In this document: piece after piece, positions 25,055 through 34,290 of the stretch
Layout of the letters: each line of letters begins with the position of its first letter
Numbering within the stretch: the stretch's first letter is position 1
Assembly: GCF_020535565.1 (NCBI RefSeq)
Contig: NZ_CP084758.1
Location: 1,825,501-1,889,500 of the forward strand
From: Shinella sp. XGS7
Lineage (GTDB): Bacteria; Pseudomonadota; Gammaproteobacteria; Burkholderiales; Burkholderiaceae_C
DNA: 64,000 nt
Direction: 5' to 3'
Program-made: the position numbers and the translations under genes
Notes under the pieces: generated by a model
What the model saw: only the letters and a program-made list of their open reading frames with translations
The model's database searches: none
What the model was told of the DNA's origin: nothing

Positions 25055-27330
25055 CAGAGCAGCTCCTTGGGGTTCAGGATCATCAGCACGCTGCCATCGC
25101 CCATCAGGGCCGAGCCGGCAAAGCCGGTCAGGCCGCCGAGCACGCCCTCCAGCGGGCGCAGGATGATGTCGCAGGTGCCATCGAACTCGTCGACGATCAG
25201 GCCGATCTGCTCGCTGCCCCAGCGCAGCACCAGCACGGCATGCTCGCCCTCGCTGTTCAGGCGCGGCGCCTCCTCCAGGGCCAGCAGGCCGTTGAGCGGG
25301 CGCAGGGGCACGACCCGGCCGCGCAGCACCACGGTCTGGGCCTGCTTGAAGTGGTGGATGTCCTCGGCCGGCACGCGCACGGTCTCGACGATCAGGTCCA
25401 TGGGCACGCCGAAGCGGTTGCCCGCGGTGCGGATCATCATCACGTGGGTCACGGCCATGGACAGGGGCAGGGTCAGGCGGATCTGCGTGCCCTGGCCGCG
25501 CTGGCTGCTCAGGGCCACGCTGCCGTTGATGCGCTCCACCGCGGAGCGCACCACGTCCATGCCCACGCCGCGTCCCGAGAGGTCCGAGATGTTCTCGGCC
25601 GTGGAGAAGCCGGGCAGAAAGACCAGCTGCGTGGCCTCGGCCTCGCTCAGGGCATCGGCGCGGTCGGCCGGGATCAGGCCGCGCTCCACCGCCTTGGCGC
25701 GCACGCGGGCGGTGTCGATGCCGGCGCCGTCATCGCTGATGTCCAGGATCACGCGGTCGCCTTCCTGGCGGGCGCTGACGCGCAGCGTGCCCTGGGCCGG
25801 CTTGCCCGCGGCCAGGCGCTCGGCGGGCAGCTCGATGCCATGGTCCAGGCTGTTGCGCAGGATGTGGATCAGCGGGTCGGCCAGGCTCTCGATGACGTTC
25901 TTGTCGGCCTCGGTGTCCTCGCCCTCGATCACCAGCTGAACCTCCTTGCCCAGGCGCTTGGAGATGTCGCGCACCAGGCGGCCGAAGCGCTGGAACACCG
26001 TGCCCACCGGCAGCATGCGCACCTGCATGATGGCGTGCTGCATGTCCTCGGCGATGCGGTTGATCACCGCATACTGGTTCTTGATCTCGCGGGCCAGCTC
26101 GCGCTGACCGAAATGGGCCTCGGCCCGCTGGGCCAGGTAGGGCAGGGCGTTCTTGGCCACCACCATCTCGCCGATCAGGTCCATCAGCCGGTCGATCTTG
26201 TCCTGCGCCACCTTGAGCACGCGCTGGCCGCCGCGCTCGCCCGCGGCCGGGCCGGCGTCTTCGCCCAGGGCGCGGGCCGTGCCCGCGGCGGCGGCGCTGC
26301 TGGCGCCCGCCGCATGCTGGCGCCGCGCCCAGGCGGCCAGGGCGGCCGGGCCCTCGGCAGCGGCCGGGGCGGCCTCTGCCGGCGCCTCGGGCTCCAGCAG
26401 GGGTAGCAGGTGATTCAGCACCTGGGCGATGGCTGCGGCTGTCCCCGCGTTGCAGCCCGGGCGGTCCAGCAAGACCAGCTGCTCCTGCCAGATCTCACCG
26501 GCCCGGGCCAGCAGCAGGCGCTGGTGGCCCTCGCTCAGACCGGTCTCCGGTTCGGGGGCGGGTGCGGGCTCGGCCGGCACCGTGTGGAACTCGCACTGCT
26601 CGGGCACATAGCGGAAATGCTCCTGCAGATAGGCCGGCGGCGAATCGCTGGCCAGCACGAAGCCGAGGCGGCACTGGTAGCAGTCGAAGTCCTCGGCCGG
26701 GCCCCAGTCGGCCGGCTCGATCAGCTGCAGGGCCTGCAGGCCCGGCGCCTGCTGCACCAGGGCCCAGGGATCCTCGCCCTTGAAGAAGCACTCGGGCTCG
26801 GGCTGGTAGCGCAGCAGGCTGAGGCCGGGGCGCTGCCAGTCGGCCGGCAGGGCAGCGACCCAGTCGGGGCGCTTCTGCGGGGCCGCAACCGCCTGCGGTG
26901 CGGCCTGCGGGGCCGGCGCCGCGGCGGCTGCGCCCGGGGCCTTGAGAAAGGCGCGCAGCTCCATGGCCAGCTGCTGCGAGCGGGCATCGGCCGCGGCGGG
27001 GAGCTGGCCGCTGTCGGCGATGGCGTCGATCAGCTCGGCGCTGTGGTCCATGGCGGCCAGCAGCACATCGGCCATGGCACTGCTGTAGGCCAGCTGGCCG
27101 GCGCGCACGCGGTCCAGCACGTCCTCGCCGGCGTGCACCACGCGCTCCAGCGCGCCGAACTCGAACATGCCGCAGTTGCCCTTGAGGGTGTGGACGGAGC
27201 GGAACAGGTCGTTGAGCAGCTCGGGGTTGCCGGGCTCGCGCTCGATCTGCAGCAGGCGCTGGCCGATGGTCTCCAGGCACTCGCGCGCCTCAAGGATGAA
27301 CTGTTCCAGGATCTCGGCGGCGTTGTTCAT
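25054..27330 (-). CDS. cheA: Chemotaxis histidine kinase CheA
   Basis: 758 aa. HPt domain with phosphorylated H47 (SVHTLKGN, about 1-130); a P2-like domain at about 165-250 (CFFKGEDPWALV ... FRYVPEQ); a variable Ala-rich linker; P3 dimerisation from about 370; HATPase with N box HILRNSLDHGIE (489-500), G1 DDGAGID (533-539), G2 GRGVGMDVV (586-594); and a C-terminal CheW-like P5 (about 620-757). All catalytic parts look intact. The P2 type differs from E. coli CheA and is the one I associate with non-flagellar (ACF) systems. Overlaps both neighbours (4 bp and 1 bp). Confidence 0.95.
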   Translation of the reverse strand: MNNAAEILEQFILEARECLETIGQRLLQIEREPGNPELLNDLFRSVHTLKGNCGMFEFGALERVVHAGEDVLDRVRAGQLAYSSAMADVLLAAMDHSAELIDAIADSGQLPAAADARSQQLAMELRAFLKAPGAAAAAPAPQAAPQAVAAPQKRPDWVAALPADWQRPGLSLLRYQPEPECFFKGEDPWALVQQAPGLQALQLIEPADWGPAEDFDCYQCRLGFVLASDSPPAYLQEHFRYVPEQCEFHTVPAEPAPAPEPETGLSEGHQRLLLARAGEIWQEQLVLLDRPGCNAGTAAAIAQVLNHLLPLLEPEAPAEAAPAAAEGPAALAAWARRQHAAGASSAAAAGTARALGEDAGPAAGERGGQRVLKVAQDKIDRLMDLIGEMVVAKNALPYLAQRAEAHFGQRELAREIKNQYAVINRIAEDMQHAIMQVRMLPVGTVFQRFGRLVRDISKRLGKEVQLVIEGEDTEADKNVIESLADPLIHILRNSLDHGIELPAERLAAGKPAQGTLRVSARQEGDRVILDISDDGAGIDTARVRAKAVERGLIPADRADALSEAEATQLVFLPGFSTAENISDLSGRGVGMDVVRSAVERINGSVALSSQRGQGTQIRLTLPLSMAVTHVMMIRTAGNRFGVPMDLIVETVRVPAEDIHHFKQAQTVVLRGRVVPLRPLNGLLALEEAPRLNSEGEHAVLVLRWGSEQIGLIVDEFDGTCDIILRPLEGVLGGLTGFAGSALMGDGSVLMILNPKELL

Positions 27331-27767
27331 CGCGCACCTCCGCTCACCGGATGGGCGGCCGCGGCGCGCGCGGCGGCCGTGCCGTCGCCCAGCAGCAGGG
27401 CGGCGCTGAGCACCAGCTCGGCCGGCCGGGCGGGCTTAACCATATAGCAGTTGGCGCCTGACAGACGGGCGGTCTCGGCGTCCTGCAGCTGGGCCTCGGT
27501 GGAGACCATCATCACCGGCGCCTGCAGGGCCGGGCTCAGGCGGCGCAGCTCGCGCACAAAGCCGTAGCCATCGAGCTTGGGCATGTTGACGTCCACCACA
27601 TAGAGATCGAAGGGCCGCTCGGGCCCGGCGGCCACCACCTTTTCCAGGGCTTCCATGCCGTTGACGGCTTCGTCGGTCTGCCAGCCGGCGTCGGCGAGCA
27701 GCTTGCGGTGGTACAGGCGCACGGTGGCGGCATCGTCCACCACCAGGATGCGGGCAGGGTGGGTCAT
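27327..27767 (-). CDS. Single-domain response regulator, first in the cluster
   Basis: 146 aa. Receiver with D11/D12, phospho-acceptor D59 (VVDVNMP), and K111 (YMVKPA); the usual threonine sits in MVSTEA. A basic Ala-rich tail of about 25 residues follows the receiver. It overlaps cheR and cheA by four bases each (ATGA), so stoichiometry with CheA is probably fixed by coupled translation. Confidence 0.92.
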   Translation of the reverse strand: MTHPARILVVDDAATVRLYHRKLLADAGWQTDEAVNGMEALEKVVAAGPERPFDLYVVDVNMPKLDGYGFVRELRRLSPALQAPVMMVSTEAQLQDAETARLSGANCYMVKPARPAELVLSAALLLGDGTAAARAAAAHPVSGGAR

Positions 27768-28645
27768 GGGGCCTCCCCATTCAAGGGTTTCTGATAGACC
27801 ATGGCGTCGGCGAAGCGGCGCACACGGTAGAGCGAGCTGATGCGGCTCATCGACTCCGAGTGCCCCAGGCAGACGAAGCCGCCGGGGCGCAGCGCGTCGT
27901 ACAGGGCCTCGGCCGCGGCACGGCGCGAGACGTCGTCGAAGTAGATGAGCAGGTTGCGGCAGAAGATCAGGTCGATGTCGCGAAAGCGCCGGGTGCTGGT
28001 CGGATCGCTGAGATTGACCTGGCTGAACTCCACCGCGGCTACCAGCTCACGCGAGATGGTCCACTCGCCGTTGCCGCTGCGGCTGAAGTAGCGCTCCAGC
28101 CAGGCCTTGGGCACATTGGCCACCGAGCGCTGGCTGTAGACGCCGCGCTGGGCGGCCTCCAGCACCGTGGTGTCGATGTCGGAGGAGAGGATCTCCACCT
28201 CGTGGCGATCGATGCCGGGCCAGCGCTCCAGCAGCTGCATGGCGATGGAGTAGGGCTCCTCGCCGGTGGAGGAGGGGATGGACCAGATGCGGATGCGCTC
28301 GCCCGGCGGCTTGTGGCGCAGCAGCTCGTCCATCAGGTCACGGGTCATGCAGTCGAACTGGTAGCTCTCGCGCAGGAAGTAGGTCTCGTTGACCGTCATT
28401 GCATTGACCAGCTGCTGCAGCTCGCGGCCGTCGCGCTCGAAGCGCAGGCCCACGAAGTAGCTGCGGAAGTCGTCCGACTGCGTGGCGGCCATGCGCTCCA
28501 GCAGGCGCTTGTCCACGAAGTAGCGCTTGTTGTCCTCGAAGTGGATGCCGGTCTTGCGGTAGAAGAATTCGCGGAACTTCAGGAAGTCCGCGTCCGTGAT
28601 CACCTGGGGTGATCGGGCGGCCGGGGTGCGCAGGGCGTGGTTCAT
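27764..28645 (-). CDS. cheR: Chemoreceptor glutamate methyltransferase CheR
   Basis: 293 aa. Methylates receptor glutamates with SAM. Helical N-terminal domain (about 15-90) then the catalytic domain: NETYFLRE, SSTGEEPYSIAM (the SAM site; usually preceded by AAC, here IPS), CRNLLIYFD and GHSES. No C-terminal TPR or pentapeptide-binding extension. Overlaps the HEAT-repeat gene by four bases upstream and the receiver gene by four downstream. Confidence 0.94.
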   Translation of the reverse strand: MNHALRTPAARSPQVITDADFLKFREFFYRKTGIHFEDNKRYFVDKRLLERMAATQSDDFRSYFVGLRFERDGRELQQLVNAMTVNETYFLRESYQFDCMTRDLMDELLRHKPPGERIRIWSIPSSTGEEPYSIAMQLLERWPGIDRHEVEILSSDIDTTVLEAAQRGVYSQRSVANVPKAWLERYFSRSGNGEWTISRELVAAVEFSQVNLSDPTSTRRFRDIDLIFCRNLLIYFDDVSRRAAAEALYDALRPGGFVCLGHSESMSRISSLYRVRRFADAMVYQKPLNGEAP

Positions 28646-29265
28646 GGCGCCTCGATCCGTTCAAGCGCCAGCTCGGTGGCGAAGCCGATGAAGGGATCGT
28701 CCGCGAAGCGCTCGCGCACCCGCTGCAGCCCCGGGCGCTCGGCGGCGCCGCCCGTCTCGGCCAGCACCTCGATGGCCGCGGCCACGACATTGACCTGCGA
28801 CTCCTGGGCCAGCACCTGGGTCAGCCAGCGGTTGACCTCAGCATGGCGCAGCTCGCCCAGCAGGTTGACGGTGAAGATGCGCACATCGGGGTCGGGGTCG
28901 CGCAGCAGGCGCTCGATGGAGGGCGCCACGGCCTGCGGCATGCCGGCCAGGGCCTCGATGGCGCCGTTGCGCAGCGCGGCGTCCTCGCTGCGCAGCAGGG
29001 GCATCAGGGCCTCGGCCGCGCGCTCGCTGGCCAGGGTGCTGAGGCTGGTGAACAAGGCCTCGCGCACCGAGGGCTCGCGCTCGCCGGCCAGGGCGCGGCC
29101 CAGAGCCGAGGCAGCCTCGGCATGCGCGCCCAGGTCGCGGGCGGCCCAGCGGCGCAGGCTGGGGTCGGGGTTCTTCAGCTGTTCCAGCAGGCCCGGCAGA
29201 TCACGCGCATGCTCGCGCTCGCGCACCGGGTGCAGGGCGCTGGGGGCGGGTTTTCGCAGTCCCAT
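28642..29265 (-). CDS. HEAT-repeat protein
   Basis: 207 aa from ATG 29265 (GGAG upstream). Built of about five HEAT/PBS-lyase-type helical repeats, for example DPSLRRWAARDLG, DAALRNGAIEALAG and DPDVRIFTVNLLGEL. Such repeats are protein-binding scaffolds. It sits between cheB and cheR and overlaps cheR by four bases, so it may bind the adaptation enzymes or the receptor array. It has no counterpart in the E. coli pathway. Confidence 0.88.
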   Translation of the reverse strand: MGLRKPAPSALHPVREREHARDLPGLLEQLKNPDPSLRRWAARDLGAHAEAASALGRALAGEREPSVREALFTSLSTLASERAAEALMPLLRSEDAALRNGAIEALAGMPQAVAPSIERLLRDPDPDVRIFTVNLLGELRHAEVNRWLTQVLAQESQVNVVAAAIEVLAETGGAAERPGLQRVRERFADDPFIGFATELALERIEAP

Positions 29266-29285
29266 GGTGTGTGGCTCCGGTTCGT

Positions 29286-30416
29286 TCAGTGCCGGGTGGC
29301 CCAGCGCAGCAGCTGCTCGCCGATGCGGTCGGCGGGCAGCACGCACTCGGCCCCCTGGCGGGCAATCAGTTCCTGGGGCATGCCGAAGACCACGGCCGTG
29401 TCGGCCGACTCGGCGATGGTGTGGCCGCCGCGCTCGCGCAGCCGCGCCATGCTGGCCGCGCCGTCGTCGCCCATGCCGGTGAGCAGCACGCCGATCAGGC
29501 GCTCGGCCGGCATGTGGCGCAGCACGCTGTCCACCAGCACGTCCACGCAGGGGTGCCAGGGATGCTGGGCCGACTCGGCCACCGGCTGCGCCACCAGGCG
29601 GCCCAGTCGCTCCAGCACCACCATGTCATGCCCGCCCTGGGCCACGATGATCTGGCCGGCCTGCAGCGGGATGGCGCCGTTGCACTCGCGCACTTCCAGG
29701 GCGCAGAGCTGGTTCATGCGCTGCGCGAAGGCGGCGGTGAACTGGGCCGGCATGTGCTGGACCACCAGCACCGGCCAGGGGAAGTCGGCCGGCAGGCGCG
29801 GCAGCACCTCTTCTAGTGTGCGCGGGCCGCCGGTGGACACGCCGATCAGCACCAGGCCCTCGGGCAGGCCGGCGCGCGGTGTCGGCGCGGGCCTCTGGGC
29901 GGGCGTGGGGCGGGCCGCGGGTGTGGCAGCCAGGCGCGGCCGGGGGCTGGTGCGGCGTGCGTTCGGGCCGCGCTGGGCAGCGGCCGAGGGGCTGCCCCCG
30001 CGCACCCGGGCCTGGCTGGCGGCGCGCACCTTGCGCACCAGCTCGTCGGCGATCTCGTTCAGGTTCAGCGAGATGGTGCCGCCGGGCTTGGCCACATAGT
30101 CCACTGCCCCCAGGGCCAGGGCCTCCAGGGTGCTGATCGCGCCCTGCTGGGTCAGCGAGGACACCATCACCACCGGCGTGGGCTGGGCACTCATCAGCAG
30201 GGACAGGGCGGTGAGCCCGTCCATCTCCGGCATATTGATGTCCAGGGTCACCACATCGGGCCGGAACTGCCGGGCCAGGTCCACGCCCTCGCGGCCGCTG
30301 CGGGCCGCGGCGACCTCGAAGCCGGCCTCGCTGAGCACCTGGCGCAGCACCTTGCGCATCAGGGCCGAATCGTCGACCACCAGCACTTTCTTGGCCTGGG
30401 AGGAGGGGGCGGGCAT
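29286..30416 (-). CDS. cheB: Chemoreceptor methylesterase/deamidase CheB
   Basis: 376 aa. Receiver (about 8-128) with phospho-acceptor D59 (LDINMP) and K110; a long Pro/Ala/Arg linker (about 135-185); catalytic domain with S194 (GVSTGG), H221 (VVQHMP) and the aspartate in GMGDDG (317-318). Removes methyl groups from receptor glutamates when phosphorylated by CheA. GAGGAG precedes the ATG. Ten bp after the triple-CheW gene. Confidence 0.95.
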   Translation of the reverse strand: MPAPSSQAKKVLVVDDSALMRKVLRQVLSEAGFEVAAARSGREGVDLARQFRPDVVTLDINMPEMDGLTALSLLMSAQPTPVVMVSSLTQQGAISTLEALALGAVDYVAKPGGTISLNLNEIADELVRKVRAASQARVRGGSPSAAAQRGPNARRTSPRPRLAATPAARPTPAQRPAPTPRAGLPEGLVLIGVSTGGPRTLEEVLPRLPADFPWPVLVVQHMPAQFTAAFAQRMNQLCALEVRECNGAIPLQAGQIIVAQGGHDMVVLERLGRLVAQPVAESAQHPWHPCVDVLVDSVLRHMPAERLIGVLLTGMGDDGAASMARLRERGGHTIAESADTAVVFGMPQELIARQGAECVLPADRIGEQLLRWATRH

Positions 30417-30426
30417 GGTGCGCTCC

Positions 30427-32061
30427 TCAGGCCGCCAGGGGCAGGGCGGGCCGCGGCTCGGCGGATTCAGCAGGTTCGGCCAGGGCGGGGACCTCGCTCA
30501 GCTCGTGGGCCGCGCGCTGCCAGGCCAGCAGCTGGGCGGAGTCGATCAGCATCACCAGGCGCTCGCCGTCACGCAGCCGGGCCACCTGCTGGATCAGGCG
30601 GCTCTGCGGGCCGCTGAGATCCGGTGCCGGGGCCAGACAGGCCTGGGGCACGCGCAGCACCTCGGCCACGGCATCGACGATGAAGCCGGTGCGCTGAGCC
30701 CCCTGGGCGAAGACCATGATGCGCTGGCCGTCGTTGCGGGCCAGGGGCGGTAGACCCAGGCGGGCGCGCTGGTCGATCACCGGCAGCACCACGCCGCGCA
30801 GATTGATCACGCCCTCGACAAAGGCGGGCGTGCGCGGCACACGGGTCAGCTGCTCGGGCACGCGCACGATCTCCTGCACGCACATGATGGGCACGCCGAA
30901 TTCCTCGGCGCCGAGGCGGAACACGACCAGCTGCATGTCCTCGGCGAGGCTGCTGGCGCTGGAGGTGGCAGAGGATTCGAGCGTCATGGTTCGGTCTCCG
31001 GAGATGGGGGGCGGGGGCATGTCCTGCAGGACCTGGGCGGCGGCGGCGGCCTCGCGCAGGGCCTGCAGGCCCAGCAGGCGGGTGGCGGAGAGCACGGAGA
31101 TCAGGCGCCGGCCTTCGTCGAGCTGGCAGATGGCGTCGAACTCGGCCAGCTGGCCGTCGCGCATCAGCAGCTCGGGCATCTGGCTGGCCTGCTGGCGCGG
31201 CACGCTCAGCACCTCCTTGACCGCATCGGTCACCAGGCCCACCGGCCCGCAGCCGGGCAGGGCCACGACCACGATGCGCTGGTGCTCGTCATGGCGCTGT
31301 GCCCCAAGGCCGAAGAGGCTGCGCAGATCCACCAGGGGCAGCAGGCGCTGGCGCAGGGTGATGACGCCGCGCATATGGGCCGGCGCCTGCGGCAGCACCG
31401 TGACCTGCTCGGGTAGCAGCACGATCTCCTGCACCTCCTCGATGGGAACGCCGTACTCCTGCGCATCCACGGTGAAGCTGACCAGTCGCAGCTCGCTGTC
31501 CGGCACGGCGGCCTGCGTCTCGCTGTCCGCTGCGGCCGGACCGGTGCTGGCACTGCTGCTACTGCTCTCGTGTCGGGTCAGGGCAAAGGCCTGGGCCACC
31601 AGGTGCTCGAAGTTCAGCACCATCAGCAGCTCGTCCTGACCCTGCGGATTGGGCCGGCGGATCAGGCCGGCCAGGGACTCGGCGTGCAGCACATGGCCCA
31701 GGGCGCGGGCCGGCTCCAGCTGCTCGTCCTCGACCTGCAGCACGCTGCAGACGCGGTCCACCAGAAAACCCAAGGCCTGGCCGCAGTGGATCACCAGGGC
31801 GCGGGCCGAGTCGCCATGGTCCTGGTCGGGCAGGCCCAGCAGGCGGCGCAGGCTCATCAGCGGCAGCACGCGGCCGCGCAGATTGGCCAGGCCCAGCAGG
31901 GCGGCCGGCGCCAGCGGCAGCTGGGCCACCTCGGGCAGGCGAATGATCTCCTGCACCGGGCCCATGGGCACGGCGAACATCTCGCCCGCCAGCTCGAAGC
32001 TGACGAACTGGCGGTCGGCCGGCAGGGCGGCCGTCGCGAGGGGGCTGTTTGGCTCTTGCAT
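30427..32061 (-). CDS. Triple CheW-domain scaffold protein
   Basis: 544 aa, three CheW domains in one chain: about 18-160, 190-335 and 375-515, joined by Ser/Ala-rich linkers. Each starts with the strand motif (FVSFELAGEMFAVPM, LVSFTVDAQEYGVPI, LVVFRLGAEEFGVPI) and has an NLRG/TLRQ-type loop (LANLRGRVLP, VITLRQRLLP, VINLRGVVLP). CheW couples receptors to CheA; ordinary CheW is one domain of about 165 aa. There is no separate single CheW gene in the cluster, so this is its only coupling protein besides CheA P5. GGGAG before the ATG. Confidence 0.93.
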   Translation of the reverse strand: MQEPNSPLATAALPADRQFVSFELAGEMFAVPMGPVQEIIRLPEVAQLPLAPAALLGLANLRGRVLPLMSLRRLLGLPDQDHGDSARALVIHCGQALGFLVDRVCSVLQVEDEQLEPARALGHVLHAESLAGLIRRPNPQGQDELLMVLNFEHLVAQAFALTRHESSSSSASTGPAAADSETQAAVPDSELRLVSFTVDAQEYGVPIEEVQEIVLLPEQVTVLPQAPAHMRGVITLRQRLLPLVDLRSLFGLGAQRHDEHQRIVVVALPGCGPVGLVTDAVKEVLSVPRQQASQMPELLMRDGQLAEFDAICQLDEGRRLISVLSATRLLGLQALREAAAAAQVLQDMPPPPISGDRTMTLESSATSSASSLAEDMQLVVFRLGAEEFGVPIMCVQEIVRVPEQLTRVPRTPAFVEGVINLRGVVLPVIDQRARLGLPPLARNDGQRIMVFAQGAQRTGFIVDAVAEVLRVPQACLAPAPDLSGPQSRLIQQVARLRDGERLVMLIDSAQLLAWQRAAHELSEVPALAEPAESAEPRPALPLAA

Positions 32062-32086
32062 GAAAGGCTCCCGGGCCGAGGCCGGC

Positions 32087-34015
32087 TCAGTTGCTCTGCA
32101 GTTCGTCGGCCAGCGAGGAGATTTCCTCGATGGCGGCGCTCAGCTCGTCCGCGCCCTGCGACTGCTGCTTGGCGGCGGCGGCGGCCTGCTCGGCGGCCTT
32201 CTCGGCCTGGTTGGCGGCGGCGGAGATCTGATCCACGCCGGTGCGCACCTGGACCAGGGCGGTGGCAATCTCGGCGGCCGTGCGGGCGGCTTCGACATTG
32301 CCGCGCTCGACCTCGGCCACATCACGCTCCATGTGCAGCAGGTTCTGGGTGATGCTGCGGGTCTTCTCGATCTCGGCCTGGGCGGCCGACATGATCTCGC
32401 CGAGATCGCGGCCGACCAGGGCGATCTGGTCCTGGATGCTCTTGACCAGGTCCTTGATGCGGTCGGCGTTCTCGGCCGAGTCGTGGGCCAGATTGCGGAT
32501 GTCGGTGGCCACGACCACGAAGCCCTTGCCGTACTCGCCGGCACGTGCGGCCTCGATGCTGCCGTTGACGGCCAGCATATTGGTCTGCACCGAGACCTGG
32601 GTGATGGCGTCCACGATCTTGTCGATTTTGCGGCTCACCAGCTCCAGCTCCTTGATCTGCTGCATGCTGATGCGGGTGGCATCCACGCCCTGGCCGATGC
32701 TGGCCACCAGGGTGTCGATATGGCGCTTGTTCTCGCCCATCAACTCGCGGATGCTGGAGGCGCGCTCGCGGGCCTCGTTGGCACGGTTCTCGGAGAGTTC
32801 GGCGCCCTTGCCGATCTGGGTGATCGCGGCGGCGGACTGGGTGGCGGCGGCAGACTGGGCTTCCGAGCCTTTGCGGATCTGGTCCAGCGCGATCATGATC
32901 TGGCTGGCGGCGCGGGTGATCTCCTGCACGGTGCTGGCCAGCTCCTCGGCGGCCGAGGCCACCTCTTCGGCGTTCTTGGCGATGTCGGTGGAGTTCTTCA
33001 GTTCCTCGGCGATCTCGGAGAGGCTGGCCGCGGTCTGCTCGCATTCGGCCAGGGCGGCGGCCTGCTCCTCGATGGTCTTGGCCGACTCCTCGCAGGCCGA
33101 GCTCTGCTCGGTGGCGGCAGCGGCGATCTGCTCGGCGCCCTTGAGCGCCTGCTCGGCGGCCACGCTGCTCTGGCTGGCCGCGGTGGCGATCTGGGTGGCG
33201 CCGCTGACGATCTCGCCGGCATCGTTGCGGATGCGCTCCAGCTGGTCCACGATGACCTGGCTCTTGGACACCTCGCTCTGTATGGTGTCGGCCGACTCGT
33301 TGATGCCGCTGGCGATGGTGCGCACCTCGGTCTGGATCTGGGCCACCAGGTCCTGGATCTGCTTGGCGCTCTTCTCGCTGGTCTCGGCCAGGGTGCGCAC
33401 CTCGTCGGCGACGACAGCGAAACCCTTGCCGTGCTGGCCGGCGCGTGCCGCCTCGATGGCGGCGTTCAGGGCCAGCAGATTGGTCTGGTCGGCAATGCGG
33501 GCCACGGCCTTGACGATGTCGCCGATATTGGCGGCCTGACGTTCCAGCTCGGCCACCATCTTCACGGAATTGGCCTGGCGCTCGGCGGCCACGCCCACGG
33601 CGCTGATGGTGGCGGAGACTTCCTGGTTCACCCGGCCGGCCAGATCGCGCATGGCCTCGGCCTTGCCCTGGGCGCCCTGACTGGCGCCGAGCTGGCGGCC
33701 CAGGGCGGTACTGATCTGGGTCACGGCGGCCAGCGACTGCTGGGCCGCGCCGGCTGCCTCCTCGGCGCCGCCGGCGATCTGGTCGGAGGCCCGCTTGAGC
33801 TCCTCGGCGGCCGAGGCCGCCTCGTTGATGCCGGCCGCCAGCTGGGCGCTGGCGCTGGCCACGCGTTCGGCGGCCTGCTGCTGCTTGGCCAGGGTGCGGG
33901 CGCGGCGGCGGTTGGCCTCGGCATCGCGGTTGTGTTGACGGTTCAGGCCTTGCGCCACCACCGCCGATCCGGCGTGCCCGTTCAGGGCCTCACGGTTCTT
34001 CATCACCAGGGACAT
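32087..34015 (-). CDS. Soluble methyl-accepting protein with two signalling tips
   Basis: 642 aa, nearly all coiled coil, no membrane helix, no recognised sensor domain. Two complete MCP hairpin tips: [20 protein letters not shown] (centred on 178-193) followed by [16 protein letters not shown], and [20 protein letters not shown] (478-493) followed by [16 protein letters not shown]. The tips are exactly 300 residues apart, so the chain may run as two consecutive antiparallel hairpins. The second is slightly diverged (VNGS for LNAA). First gene of the cluster, 25 bp ahead of the triple CheW gene. Confidence 0.92.
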   Translation of the reverse strand: MSLVMKNREALNGHAGSAVVAQGLNRQHNRDAEANRRRARTLAKQQQAAERVASASAQLAAGINEAASAAEELKRASDQIAGGAEEAAGAAQQSLAAVTQISTALGRQLGASQGAQGKAEAMRDLAGRVNQEVSATISAVGVAAERQANSVKMVAELERQAANIGDIVKAVARIADQTNLLALNAAIEAARAGQHGKGFAVVADEVRTLAETSEKSAKQIQDLVAQIQTEVRTIASGINESADTIQSEVSKSQVIVDQLERIRNDAGEIVSGATQIATAASQSSVAAEQALKGAEQIAAAATEQSSACEESAKTIEEQAAALAECEQTAASLSEIAEELKNSTDIAKNAEEVASAAEELASTVQEITRAASQIMIALDQIRKGSEAQSAAATQSAAAITQIGKGAELSENRANEARERASSIRELMGENKRHIDTLVASIGQGVDATRISMQQIKELELVSRKIDKIVDAITQVSVQTNMLAVNGSIEAARAGEYGKGFVVVATDIRNLAHDSAENADRIKDLVKSIQDQIALVGRDLGEIMSAAQAEIEKTRSITQNLLHMERDVAEVERGNVEAARTAAEIATALVQVRTGVDQISAAANQAEKAAEQAAAAAKQQSQGADELSAAIEEISSLADELQSN

Positions 34016-34290
34016 ATTCGGCTCCTTTGCCTGCTAGCCAGGGTGCGTCCGCTGGGGCCCAGACGGTGACGCCCTATGCCCTCATTGAATGGCAAAAATG
34101 ATCGAAGTGATAGTCGTGCTAGGCGATGGAGGCCGAATAATGCGGGGGCTTGTGATGAATTTGGCGACTTCTCGGTCGTGAGGCGGTAATTTGCCGCGGC
34201 GTGATGCGGCCCCGGGTGGTTTATCGCCCGAGGCTGAATGGCAAATCTGATTAATTTGCTGGGGTATCGACCGGCGCGGCCGCTGCCGTC
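34016..34290 (-). promoter_or_regulatory. Upstream region of the chemosensory cluster with an 11-bp direct repeat
   Basis: 275 bp without a gene, relatively AT-rich. TGAATGGCAAA occurs twice on the plus strand (34086-34096 and 34235-34245), 149 bp apart; on the cluster's own strand it reads TTTGCCATTCA. AAAGGAG at 34026-34020 is the ribosome binding site for the MCP gene. No convincing sigma-70, sigma-54 or sigma-28 promoter could be fixed. Confidence 0.4.

Noticed and set aside
34221-34228. GGCGATAA on the minus strand as a sigma-28 -10 for the chemosensory cluster
   Set aside because: The -10 matches 7/8, but at spacings of 10-12 nt the upstream octamer (for example GATTTGCC) does not resemble TAAAGTTT.
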